Below are positions 41,943 to 49,884 of a stretch of 64,000 nucleotides of DNA, in pieces; within the stretch, counting starts at the first letter, position 1, and every line of letters begins with the position of its first letter. This DNA comes from Paenibacillus gyeongsangnamensis (GTDB lineage: Bacteria; Bacillota; Bacilli; Paenibacillales; NBRC-103111). Below the pieces are notes generated by a model. The model was not told the DNA's origin, made no database searches, and worked only from the letters and a program-made list of their open reading frames with translations. Both the position numbers and the translations under genes were made by a program. The stretch covers positions 1 to 64,000 of the forward strand of contig NZ_JAQAGZ010000019.1 in the NCBI RefSeq assembly GCF_027533625.1. The letters run 5' to 3'.

Positions 41943-42163
41943 CCAGGCTGTAGAGAAACCCATGAAATAGAGAAAATCTGCCTTGGTACTCCGGTGGGGT
42001 ATCCCCCTCCGGCCGCTGTTGTTATCGGAAAATGTTCAATTTATTCACTATGCAGCGGTCATTTTCCGATAACAAAGGCGGGTGCTATCGCTCCTACAGG
42101 GGATACCCCACCTACTACCTTTCGCGTTTTTCTTCTTATCCGGGTTTCTCATCAATCTGAAGC
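41943..42163 (+). repeat. Dispersed repeat R2, complete copy
   Basis: About 220 bp. Two nested perfect palindromes: outer arms 41993-42006 and 42099-42112 (14 bp, GGTGGGGTATCCCC with its complement) and inner arms 42019-42034 and 42060-42075 (16 bp, TTGTTATCGGAAAATG with its complement). It can fold into one long stem as DNA or RNA. Matches copies at 23983-24190 and, partly, 22060-22155. No open reading frame or transposase. Confidence 0.92.
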
Positions 42164-42208
42164 TCGTCCCAGCTCCTGCGCTTCTTCGTTTCTTTCCCCG
42201 CTCTTCCT

Positions 42209-42886
42209 TTATCGCTTGTCTTCCGCCGACGCCATGAAATCCGCATCTTCAGCCGACCACTCTGCATAGAACGCCTTGAGGAACCGTTCCATCACCATGT
42301 GACGTTCTTCCGCAACGGCTCTCGCCGCTTCGGTGTTCATGAGGTCCTTCAGCTTCAGCAGCTTCTCGTAGAAATGATTCACCGCCGTGCTCTTGCCCTT
42401 CCGGTACTCCTCGGCGGTCATCGTCTCCCGCACCGCAAGCTCAGGATCGTGCATCGCTTGTCCCTTCCAGCCGGAATAAGCGAAGGTTCTTGCGATGCCC
42501 ACCGCGCCGAGCGCATCCAGCCGGTCCGCATCCTGCACGATACGGCCCTCTAAAGTCCGCATGGGTTGCCCGCCCCCGCCGCCGTACGACATGGTCGAGA
42601 TAATGTCCAGCACATGGCTCCACACGCTGGCTTCCACGCCCTGCCGAAGGAGCCAACCCTCCACCTTGGCGAGCCCCGCTTCCTTGCTTTCGTTCAGCTT
42701 CTCATCGGCCACATCATGAAGCAGCGCAGCCAGCTCGCATACCGCCGCGTCCGCCCCCTCCAGCTGCGCCAGCTTGACCGCCATTGCGGCGACCCGGGCG
42801 ACGTGCCACCAATCGTGGCCGCTGCTGTCGCCTCCGAGCTCCACCTTGGCGAAGCTTTTGGCTTGCTCCAATACATCCTTCATCAT
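42209..42886 (-). CDS. HD-domain phosphohydrolase
   Basis: 225 residues. The HD metal motif is spread over GHDWWHVARV (first His), ALLHDVAD (HD pair) and DADRLDALGAVGIAR (last Asp), the pattern of the YedJ/YpgQ class. These hydrolyse nucleotides or related phosphates. Start ATG at 42886 (or 42883) after a GGAGG-rich stretch. A tiny reading frame ends exactly on this start. Confidence 0.88.
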   Translation of the reverse strand: MMKDVLEQAKSFAKVELGGDSSGHDWWHVARVAAMAVKLAQLEGADAAVCELAALLHDVADEKLNESKEAGLAKVEGWLLRQGVEASVWSHVLDIISTMSYGGGGGQPMRTLEGRIVQDADRLDALGAVGIARTFAYSGWKGQAMHDPELAVRETMTAEEYRKGKSTAVNHFYEKLLKLKDLMNTEAARAVAEERHMVMERFLKAFYAEWSAEDADFMASAEDKR

Positions 42887-42963
42887 CAATCGCCGCCTCC
42901 TCCTCCGCTGTCGCCTCCCGGAGAGGAACCCGAATCGGCAAGCTCATTCATGGCCATAGACAT
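42886..42963 (-). CDS. Possible 25-residue Gly-rich peptide before the HD gene
   Basis: Starts at ATG 42963 after GGGAGGAGC and ends with a TGA overlapping the HD-protein ATG. The C-terminal half is GGDSGGGGGD. Its Gly codons double as the HD gene's ribosome-binding site, so it may be only a translation-coupling leader or chance. Confidence 0.3.
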   Translation of the reverse strand: MSMAMNELADSGSSPGGDSGGGGGD

Positions 42964-43104
42964 GCTCCTCCCGGAGGCAGGGAGTTGCTTCTTGCAGCCC
43001 CATTGTACTATGTGTTCCGCTTTCGAGTAAACGTCCGGGCATAGTGGACCTTCCGCCCTAATTAAACGGTTGAGGGGCGCTCCGCGCCGAGACCGGCATA
43101 TACG

Positions 43105-43467
43105 CTATAACCCGAGCACATTATTCAGCGATTCGACAACCCGATCCTTTTGGAACGGCTTTACGACAAAATCTTTGGCGCCCGCCGTGATGGCCTCGAC
43201 CACCATCGCCTTCTGCCCCATCGCCGAGCACATGATGATTTTGGCCTGCGGATCCAGCTTGCGGATCTCCCTTACGGCCGTCACGCCGTCCATTTCGGGC
43301 ATCGTAATATCCATCGTCACGACATCCGGACGGATCGACATATAGGCGTTGACCGCCTCCAATCCGTTCGAAGCCTCCCCTACGATCTCATGCCCTTCCT
43401 CGGACAGCATCGTCTTCAGCATCATCCGCATGAAGGCTGCATCATCCACAACCATGACTTTGGCCAT
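43105..43467 (-). CDS. cheY: CheY-type response regulator
   Basis: 120 residues, single receiver domain, with DD at 8-9, phosphoacceptor Asp 53 in VTMDITMPEMDG, Ser/Ala switch in IIMCSAMGQ and Lys in KDFVVKPFQKDRV. It aligns residue for residue with B. subtilis CheY. ATG at 43467 is set by GAGGAGG six bases upstream. No chemotaxis genes are adjacent; Paenibacillus usually has cheY in the flagellar operon too, so this may be an additional copy. Confidence 0.93.
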   Translation of the reverse strand: MAKVMVVDDAAFMRMMLKTMLSEEGHEIVGEASNGLEAVNAYMSIRPDVVTMDITMPEMDGVTAVREIRKLDPQAKIIMCSAMGQKAMVVEAITAGAKDFVVKPFQKDRVVESLNNVLGL

Positions 43468-43566
43468 TCCCATCCTCCTCGGACCTGATTCCTGCATTGT
43501 ATTCCCATTATGGCAAACCGGTTTTAAAGAAATGTTAGGGGAGCTGAAAACGAAAAGTTAATTTCG

Positions 43567-43583
43567 CTAACAGTTTCTTAACA
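43567..43583. promoter_or_regulatory. PhoP-box-like direct repeats before the TagA-like gene
   Basis: CTAACA (43567-43572) and TTAACA (43578-43583) are spaced 11 bases start to start, the period of PhoP boxes in Bacillus (TTAACA-like repeats with 5-base gaps). TATAAT at 43647-43652 is the likely -10 of the downstream gene. Only two half-sites are seen, so this is tentative. Confidence 0.35.
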
Positions 43584-43692
43584 ATTTCCAACATACTACG
43601 AGACATGTCTTGAGCGGTATCCCGACCAAGGACGGCTAAGATTTGCTATAATAGAGTCTAACGATTTGGAAAAGGAAAGATCAGGTGATCGT

Positions 43693-44436
43693 ATGCAAAA
43701 TACCGTAAGCATCATGGGCGTCGCCTTTACGACGAGAAGTCTGGAGCAGACGATTGATACGATGCTGGACAGAATCACCGGCACCGCCGAGGCGAAAGCA
43801 CCCCTATTCCACGTGATCACGGCGAATCCGGAAATTGTGATGACCGCCAGAGAGGACGAGCACATCCGTCGCATTCTTGGGCAAGCCGGCCTTGTTACGC
43901 CCGACGGCATCGGTATCGTGCTGGCCTCCCGGTGGATCGGCCAGCCGCTTCAGGGCCGGGTGACGGGCTTCGACATCTTGACCGGCCTCTTGGAAAAGGG
44001 CCTCAGCCAGCCCTTCTCCGTCTATCTCCTCGGCGGCGAAGAGGAGACAAGCCGCGAGGCGGCCGAGGTCATCCGTGCCCGCTACCCCGGAATCAAGGTC
44101 GCGGGACGGCACCACGGCTTCTTCGGCGAGGAAGAAGAGGCCCGCATCCTGGCGGAGATCGAAGAGCTACGTCCCGACCTGCTCGTCGTCGCGACCGGCG
44201 CGCCGCGCGCGGAGAAGTGGATCGATCGGCACCGCAGCCGGCTGCGGGTGAAGGCCGCGATCGGGGTCGGCGGCAGCCTGGACGTACTCGCCGGACGCGT
44301 CAAACGGGCACCGGTCCTGTGGCAGCGGATGAATCTGGAGTGGCTTTACCGCCTGCTCTCCCAGCCGTCGCGCTGGAGGAGACAGCTTGTGCTGCCGCAG
44401 TTCGCCTGGAAGGTGCTGACGGGGAAGGCCAAGTAA
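43693..44436 (+). CDS. tagA: WecG/TagA/CpsF family glycosyltransferase
   Basis: 247 residues. Signature pieces: FHVITANPEIVMTARED, GLVTPDGIGIVLASRW (catalytic Asp), YLLGGEEETSREAAEVIRARYPG and LLVVATGAPRAEKWI. TagA adds N-acetylmannosamine to lipid-linked GlcNAc, the first committed step of wall teichoic acid linkage-unit synthesis. AGGTGA precedes the ATG at 43693. No other tag genes are near. Confidence 0.9.
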   Translation: MQNTVSIMGVAFTTRSLEQTIDTMLDRITGTAEAKAPLFHVITANPEIVMTAREDEHIRRILGQAGLVTPDGIGIVLASRWIGQPLQGRVTGFDILTGLLEKGLSQPFSVYLLGGEEETSREAAEVIRARYPGIKVAGRHHGFFGEEEEARILAEIEELRPDLLVVATGAPRAEKWIDRHRSRLRVKAAIGVGGSLDVLAGRVKRAPVLWQRMNLEWLYRLLSQPSRWRRQLVLPQFAWKVLTGKAK

Positions 44437-44445
44437 CGAGGGCTA

Positions 44446-44547
44446 CCAGGATAAACGGCTGCGCCGTCCTTGTCTTACAAGGACCAGCGCGTTTACCAAG
44501 GTTGATGCGAAGCTATAAGCTACGAAAACTTATAAATTCTTATCAAC
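44446..44547 (+). repeat. Dispersed repeat R1, copy 3
   Basis: About 102 bp starting 10 bases after the tagA stop, nearly identical to copy 2 at 40045-40146 and same orientation. The tail runs directly into the hairpin at 44547-44592. Confidence 0.92.
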
Positions 44548-44592
44548 AAGCAAATCCCCGTTCCCTGTATACCGGGAACGGGGATTTGCTTG
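44547..44592. terminator. Perfect 19-bp hairpin between tagA and the S9 peptidase gene
   Basis: Arms 44547-44565 and 44574-44592 are perfectly complementary with an 8-base loop. No strong T run follows, so it may end transcription only in part or have another structural role. It abuts the stop codon of the peptidase gene. Confidence 0.75.
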
Positions 44593-44593
44593 T

Positions 44594-47041
44594 TCAAGAA
44601 CCGAGATGCTGCTCCAAAAATTTCAATAAGGCCTTATAGAAATCGGATTGATTTTCCTGTTTCCTAAACCCGTGCCCTTCATCGCTTTTGACCATATAGG
44701 GACTATCGATTCCCCGGGCGCGCAGCGCCATCACGATTTGGTCGGATTCCGCCTTCTTGATCCGCGGATCATTCATTCCCTGTACGATCATCAGCGGCAC
44801 CTTGATCTGATCGGCGTGCATCAGCGGCGAGCTATCCTCCAGGAGCTTCTTATCCTGCTCGGGGTCCCCTATGCGCATGTACATCTCGGCACGGCCCACC
44901 TCCCAATAAGGAGGCAGCGAAGCGAGGAAAGTGAACAGATTGGACGGGCCTACGTAATCGATGCCTGCTGCATAAACGTCCGGAGTAAAGGTGACCCCGG
45001 CCAGCGCGGCGTAGCCTCCGTAAGAGGCGCCATAAATCGCAACCCGCTTCGAATCCGCAATGCCTTGGCCGATCAGCCACTGCACTCCGTCGGTAATATC
45101 GTCCTGCATGGACCTGCCCCACTGCTTATTCCCGGCGTTCAGGAACGCTTTGCCGTAACCGGTGGAGCCGCGGAAATTCATTTGAAGAACGGCATAACCG
45201 CGGTTAGCCAGCAACTGCACCTCGCTGTCAAACCCCCAGGAATCGCGCGCCCAAGGACCGCCGTGCGGCAGAACAACGACCGGCAGCTTCTTGGGGTCGG
45301 CCGATTTCGGCAAGGTAAGATAGCCGTGAATGAGCAATCCGTCCCGCGCCATGTAAGAGATCGGCTTCATATCGGAGAGCTGATTCTCGGGGAGCCAGGG
45401 ACTGACATCCGCGAGCTTTTCCAGCTTATCCGTCTTGGGCTCGTAGAAATAATACGCCCCTCTGGTCTTATCTCCCCCGGTATGAATCAGCACTCTTTTT
45501 TCGTTGAAAGGATTGCCCAGAATCCCGAAGCTCGCCCCGGAAAGCTTGGCGCCGATCTTCTTATAGAGCTGCTCGTATTCACTGTCCATGAATTGGTATT
45601 GCACGCGATCCGTTTCATAAATGACGGCAAGAATAGCCCGTTTCTTGTAAGATACCTTAATATCCAGCACATCGGCCTGTGGGTTTTCATAAACGGTTTC
45701 CGTTATCTTCTTCTTCTCCGGATCAAATTTCACCAATGCTTTTTTGTCGCGCCCGATATCCGAGGCGGTGTAGATTTGACGATCGTCAAAAGCAAACATC
45801 AACGGCTGGAAGGTATCTCCCGCGTCGACGGTCAGCACCGTCTCGAATGGATCGGACTCCTTCTTCCGATACAGCACCTTGGTTTTCGCTCCGTCCGAGG
45901 CCAGCGCCAGCAGCACGTCCCCGTAGTTGTTCGTCATCCACCCCATATATTTCCCGGGATTCTGCTCGGCGAGCTGAAGCTCCCCCGTCTTGAAGTTCAG
46001 ACGGTAAAGGTCCATCTCCTTCGGGTTCCGCTTATTCATGGCTACCAGCACTTCATTCTCGTGGCCGGGTTTGTAGTCGATGGAATCGACGAACTCCGTC
46101 CGCACCCCTTCAAATGGCGTCAGGTCCTTGTCCCCGGTTCCGTCTTTGTTCACGGCATGCACATGGTACTCTTCATTGCCGTTCGTATCCGTCATATATA
46201 TCAGGGTTTCATCATTGATCCATGTGAACATGGTAACGTCTTGATTCGAGGATGAAGTAATCCGGCTCGATTTGTCTTCGCCTATGGTCTGAACCGAAAT
46301 ATTCAGCCGGCCCTCCCACGGCTCGAGTAAAGCGAGCTTCTTGCCGTCCGGAGAAACCTGGAAGCCGGTTTTGGCCGGGAGCTTCAGGAAATCGTCCAGC
46401 GGGATTTGATTCGATTTGCTCTCCCCAAGCACGGCGGCACGGTATAGGAACAGCGCCATCTGAGCGCGGGTCACACGATCCTTGGGCATAAATTCAAGCT
46501 GATTCGTCAAAAAATGCTGCTTGAGCTTCACGACATCCCGGTAATGCGCATCCGCAATAGCCGCCTCATCCTTAAGCCATACATTGATGCCGTTATCCTT
46601 CAGCCCGAAAGCCCGAACGAGCAAGCTGGCCATTTGCTCGCGAGTCAGCGTAGCGTCCGGCTCAAAGCGGCCCTGGTCGCCTTCGGCGATTTTCCGCTCC
46701 CTTAACGCGTTGACCGCCTTCGCATAAGGACTCGACGCCGGCACGTCCGAGAAGCCGCTTAAGGAGACGGGGTCCGCAAGCTTCAGCGCCTTGCTGAGCC
46801 ATAAAGCCGCCTCACCGCGGGTAATCGGGGCATCCGGGCTGAAACGCCCTTCCGTATTCCCGCTGACAACCCCCTGTCGGCTCAGTTCACCGATCGCCTT
46901 TGCCGCGTAATGATCGGAGGGAATGTCGTCATACGATACTCCTTGCTCCGCCGCTGCCCCTAAAGCGGAAACGGGCGTACCAACCCAAACCGAGAATAAT
47001 AGCGATACTGCCAAAATCCAATGACCAAGTGGACGAGACAT
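44594..47041 (-). CDS. SLH-anchored S9 family (prolyl oligopeptidase) peptidase
   Basis: 815 residues. Signal peptide (about 1-30), three SLH domains (about 35-205, e.g. AITRGEAALWLSKALKL, ATLTREQMASLLVRAFGL, RVTRAQMALFLYRAA) for binding pyruvylated wall polymers, a beta-propeller (about 215-540) and an alpha/beta hydrolase domain with nucleophile GASYGGYAAL, Asp in QGMNDPRI and His in DEGHGF. A surface-displayed exopeptidase or oligopeptidase is expected. ATG at 47041 follows GGAGG. This SLH-S9 fusion on one chain is notable. Confidence 0.9.
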   Translation of the reverse strand: MSRPLGHWILAVSLLFSVWVGTPVSALGAAAEQGVSYDDIPSDHYAAKAIGELSRQGVVSGNTEGRFSPDAPITRGEAALWLSKALKLADPVSLSGFSDVPASSPYAKAVNALRERKIAEGDQGRFEPDATLTREQMASLLVRAFGLKDNGINVWLKDEAAIADAHYRDVVKLKQHFLTNQLEFMPKDRVTRAQMALFLYRAAVLGESKSNQIPLDDFLKLPAKTGFQVSPDGKKLALLEPWEGRLNISVQTIGEDKSSRITSSSNQDVTMFTWINDETLIYMTDTNGNEEYHVHAVNKDGTGDKDLTPFEGVRTEFVDSIDYKPGHENEVLVAMNKRNPKEMDLYRLNFKTGELQLAEQNPGKYMGWMTNNYGDVLLALASDGAKTKVLYRKKESDPFETVLTVDAGDTFQPLMFAFDDRQIYTASDIGRDKKALVKFDPEKKKITETVYENPQADVLDIKVSYKKRAILAVIYETDRVQYQFMDSEYEQLYKKIGAKLSGASFGILGNPFNEKRVLIHTGGDKTRGAYYFYEPKTDKLEKLADVSPWLPENQLSDMKPISYMARDGLLIHGYLTLPKSADPKKLPVVVLPHGGPWARDSWGFDSEVQLLANRGYAVLQMNFRGSTGYGKAFLNAGNKQWGRSMQDDITDGVQWLIGQGIADSKRVAIYGASYGGYAALAGVTFTPDVYAAGIDYVGPSNLFTFLASLPPYWEVGRAEMYMRIGDPEQDKKLLEDSSPLMHADQIKVPLMIVQGMNDPRIKKAESDQIVMALRARGIDSPYMVKSDEGHGFRKQENQSDFYKALLKFLEQHLGS

Positions 47042-47260
47042 AGGGTTCCTCCCTCGATATAAAAACAAGCTGGACCCATTATATCCCAGCCGGAACCAGG
47101 AATGACTAAAGATTTCACAAAGAATAAAGCTTCCCTCCGCCTTCACGGCATCAGGGATAGCTCGCAGGCCCCCCCTTCGGAAACCGATCTTCTCTCATCC
47201 TCGGAAGATTCCGGAAGGAAAAGCATGGGAATCCAAGCCGCCGATCAAAATCTAGTGCAT

Positions 47261-47308
47261 AAAAAAATACATCGGCTCTTGCGCATGCTGCTGCGTCAAG
47301 AGCCGATG
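47261..47308 (-). terminator. Terminator after the cation efflux gene
   Basis: Perfect 12-bp stem (47270-47281 with 47297-47308) followed on the minus strand by TATTTTTTT. Rest of the 47042-47381 gap shows no gene; it holds the peptidase gene's upstream region (minus strand). Confidence 0.8.
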
Positions 47309-47381
47309 TTGGGATTTGTGCCAGCCTGTTACCGATAATAGATGCGGTACATCAAATAAACGGGTCGCGCGGATACCGCGG

Positions 47382-48308
47382 TCAATCGGGGCTGGCCAGC
47401 CGCGCTTCCTTCTTTTCCTCGTACCAGGGGTTAAGGTGAATGAGCACCTCGTCGACATCCGAATGGCTGTCCATAATCGTTTTCTTGATTTTGCGGGAAA
47501 TATCGTGGCCCTGCTGTACCGTCAAATGGCCGGGAACGCTGATGCGGATATCGACCAGCACGTAATGTCCGTGCTCCCGGGCCCGCAGCCGGTCGATGCG
47601 CTTCACTTCAGGGACCGCTTTGACCAGCAGAGCGTATGCGGCAAGCGTATCCTGGCTGACCGTCCTTTCCATAAGCACGTCAAACGCTTCTTGTCCGATC
47701 TGGTAGGCTAATTTCAATACCAGGATCGAGACGATGATGCCCGCGAACGGATCGGCATAAGACAGGAAATGAATGCCGTACTTTTCCCCAAGCAGAGCCA
47801 GTCCGATGCCGCATACGGCCGCGAACGATGCGTAGACGTCGGCAAGGTGGTCGTACGCGGTCGCGATCAAACCCTTGCTTTTCGTTTCTTTGCCGACCCG
47901 GATGGTGTACATGTATAAGACCTGCTTCCAAACCAGCGATACGAAGGCCGCAATGAGTGCCAGGACGCTGGCCGGGGCCGGCTCCTCAAAGAAGGACAGG
48001 ATCGCTTCATAAGCAATATACAGTGCGGCCATGGCCAGAATGAGCGCCACCAGTGCCGAGCTGATCACCTCCGCCTTGCCGTGGCCGTAAGGATGATCCT
48101 CATCCGCCGGGCGCTTTGAAATGCGCATGGAGGTCAGGGAGGCGACGGTGGCGACGACGTCCCCCGCATTGTGAATCCCGTCGGCCAAGAGCACCTGCGA
48201 GCCGAATAGAAACCCTACGACGATTTTGATCGCCGTCAGCACCAAATTGCTGATTAAGCTGATCCATACGGCCAGCATCGATGCGCTTGTTTTGTTAGAC
48301 TTGCTCAT
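47382..48308 (-). CDS. Cation diffusion facilitator family transporter
   Basis: 308 residues, six membrane helices. Metal-site pieces: LLADGIHNAGDVVATVASL (helix II, HNAGD) and AYDHLADVYASF (helix V, DHLAD), then a cytoplasmic C-terminal domain with HYVLVDIRISVPGHLTV. Exports divalent cations such as Zn, Mn or Fe by proton exchange. Ion not deducible. Confidence 0.92.
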   Translation of the reverse strand: MSKSNKTSASMLAVWISLISNLVLTAIKIVVGFLFGSQVLLADGIHNAGDVVATVASLTSMRISKRPADEDHPYGHGKAEVISSALVALILAMAALYIAYEAILSFFEEPAPASVLALIAAFVSLVWKQVLYMYTIRVGKETKSKGLIATAYDHLADVYASFAAVCGIGLALLGEKYGIHFLSYADPFAGIIVSILVLKLAYQIGQEAFDVLMERTVSQDTLAAYALLVKAVPEVKRIDRLRAREHGHYVLVDIRISVPGHLTVQQGHDISRKIKKTIMDSHSDVDEVLIHLNPWYEEKKEARLASPD

Positions 48309-48347
48309 AAATGATTACCCCCGCCAGAACTTTTTCCCCAAGGAAAC

Positions 48348-48392
48348 AAAAACCCTCGACCGATTGCGGTCAAGGGTTGGGCTTTTTTTATT
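48348..48392. terminator. Bidirectional terminator-like hairpin
   Basis: CCCTCGACCG (48353-48362) with CGGTCAAGGG (48367-48376), A run before and a seven-T run after. Lies between the truncated histidine kinase and the cation transporter gene. Confidence 0.75.
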
Positions 48393-48483
48393 GACATTCC
48401 ACTGCCGAGCTTCATTCGGATTCACCACACAGAAAGTAAGACATACTTAAATTATAGCACTTCCCGTCTCTCAGAGCAAAAGG

Positions 48484-49083
48484 CTATTGCCGCGGAAGCG
48501 TCACCTTCACGGCGGTCCCTTCGCCTACACGGCTCTCCGCCCGAATGCGTCCGCCATGCGCCTTCACGATCCAGGCGGCGATCGCCAGCCCGAGCCCCAC
48601 TCCGCCGCTGGAGCGCGATCTTCCCTTATGCACCCGGTAGAAGCGGTCGAAAATATGCGGAAGGTCCTCGGAAGGAATGCCGATGCCCGTATCGGTCACG
48701 CCGATTTGCAGCTCCTGCGGAGTCTTCCGCACCTCCAGCCGGATCTCGCCCTCCGGCTTATTATATTTGAGCGCGTTATCGAGCAAAATGTACAGCAGCT
48801 GATTCAGCCGCTCTTCATCGCCGCGGAATGACGGATCTCCGTCGGTTAACTGCACGTCCCAAACGAGTGAGATCTCCCGCTTATCGGACAACAGCGAGAA
48901 GGCCATAACGGTCGATTCGACGGTCATCTTCAGGTCGAACGGCTGCCGCATAATTTCCAGCTGTCCCGAATCGTTGCGCGCAAGCACCAGCAAATCGTCG
49001 ATGAGCCGGGTCATCCGGGACAGCTCCCGCTTCATATCGGTGAGCACCTTGCGGTGATATTCGGGCAGCGACGGCGGAGCCGA
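48484..49083 (-). pseudogene. C-terminal fragment of a sensor histidine kinase
   Basis: From about 49083 down, the frame reads SLPEYHRKVLTDMKRELSRMTRLIDDLLVLARNDSG, then HATPase boxes N (LYILLDNALKYNKPEGEI), G1 (VTDTGIGIPSEDL), F (IFDRFYRVHKGRS) and G2 (GVGLGLAIA). The sensor domain, membrane helices and the phospho-acceptor His (H box SHELRTPL) are absent; upstream the frame runs on through unrelated sequence to 49239 and overlaps the next gene. No response regulator is adjacent. A deletion joined this fragment to the neighbouring terminator. Confidence 0.82.
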
Positions 49084-49108
49084 AAGCGGAAAAGTAAAAA
49101 AGACAGAT

Positions 49109-49135
49109 AAAAAACCGTCCGTCCGGACGGTTTTT
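49109..49135. terminator. Hairpin terminator near the kinase breakpoint
   Basis: ACCGTCC (49114-49120) pairs with GGACGGT (49125-49131), flanked by A and T runs on both sides. It directly follows the stop of the secreted stalk-domain gene. Confidence 0.8.
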
Positions 49136-49138
49136 CGT

Positions 49139-49780
49139 TTATTCGTATAAAGCGCCGCCCGTCGACCCGTCAGGATATACGATGTACGTATAAATGGAAC
49201 GGGTGCCGTCGCTACCTTTTTGCACATACCACAGATCATACCGGTCTACTTGCCCGTTCGGCGTCCACCGGATGAAGAGCTGTGCGTCGAGCGTTCCTTG
49301 GCGTAGTCCCGTTACGTCGCTATTCAACCCGCCGAACTGGTAATCGGACTTCGCTCCGAAGTCATACCGCGAAACCTGCTGCCTGGAGCTGTCGATCCAG
49401 GTGACGAAGGACGGATCCCCTAGTACCGCCTTGACATCCTTGCTCTCCATGCCCCGCTCCATCCGATATTTCACGGCCCATACCTTCTTCTCCGCATCCG
49501 GCGCATTCTTCGGTTCGGAAGCTACGGATACCTTCTTGTTCGCTGCATCATACAGCGCGCCGGCACCCAGGTTCTCCGCCATGAAGCGCAGCGGCACATA
49601 CGTGTGTCCGTCATAGTTCAGCACGGCGTAACCGGACCCCAGATCCTTGGTGACACCGTTGAATTCGATTTGGACCGGAAACAGCACCGCCCTTATGTCG
49701 TCCGCCGCATAGATCGTCGTTGTCCCGGCTAGTAGGGCTCCGAAGAGCGCGCCTAACACAAACCTCTTCATTTCCGGCAT
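49139..49780 (-). CDS. Secreted stalk-domain (copper amine oxidase N-like) protein
   Basis: 213 residues. N-terminal signal peptide (FVLGALFGALLAGTTTIYA), then a copper_amine_oxN/stalk fold: VQIEFNGVTKDLGSGYAVLNYDGHTYVPLRFMAENLGA, read in pieces. These are common wall-associated domains in Paenibacillus. The C-terminal half (about 100-213) is not recognised. Start uncertain between ATG 49780 and 49771. Confidence 0.8.
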   Translation of the reverse strand: MPEMKRFVLGALFGALLAGTTTIYAADDIRAVLFPVQIEFNGVTKDLGSGYAVLNYDGHTYVPLRFMAENLGAGALYDAANKKVSVASEPKNAPDAEKKVWAVKYRMERGMESKDVKAVLGDPSFVTWIDSSRQQVSRYDFGAKSDYQFGGLNSDVTGLRQGTLDAQLFIRWTPNGQVDRYDLWYVQKGSDGTRSIYTYIVYPDGSTGGALYE

Positions 49781-49884
49781 CTTCTCCCTCGCCAATCAAG
49801 TTAGTGTGTCGTCTTTCATTATACTAGGGTTTGAAAGCGATTGGCATGTAAAAAAATCCCAAGGAAGAAGACTGCCCCGCTTCG

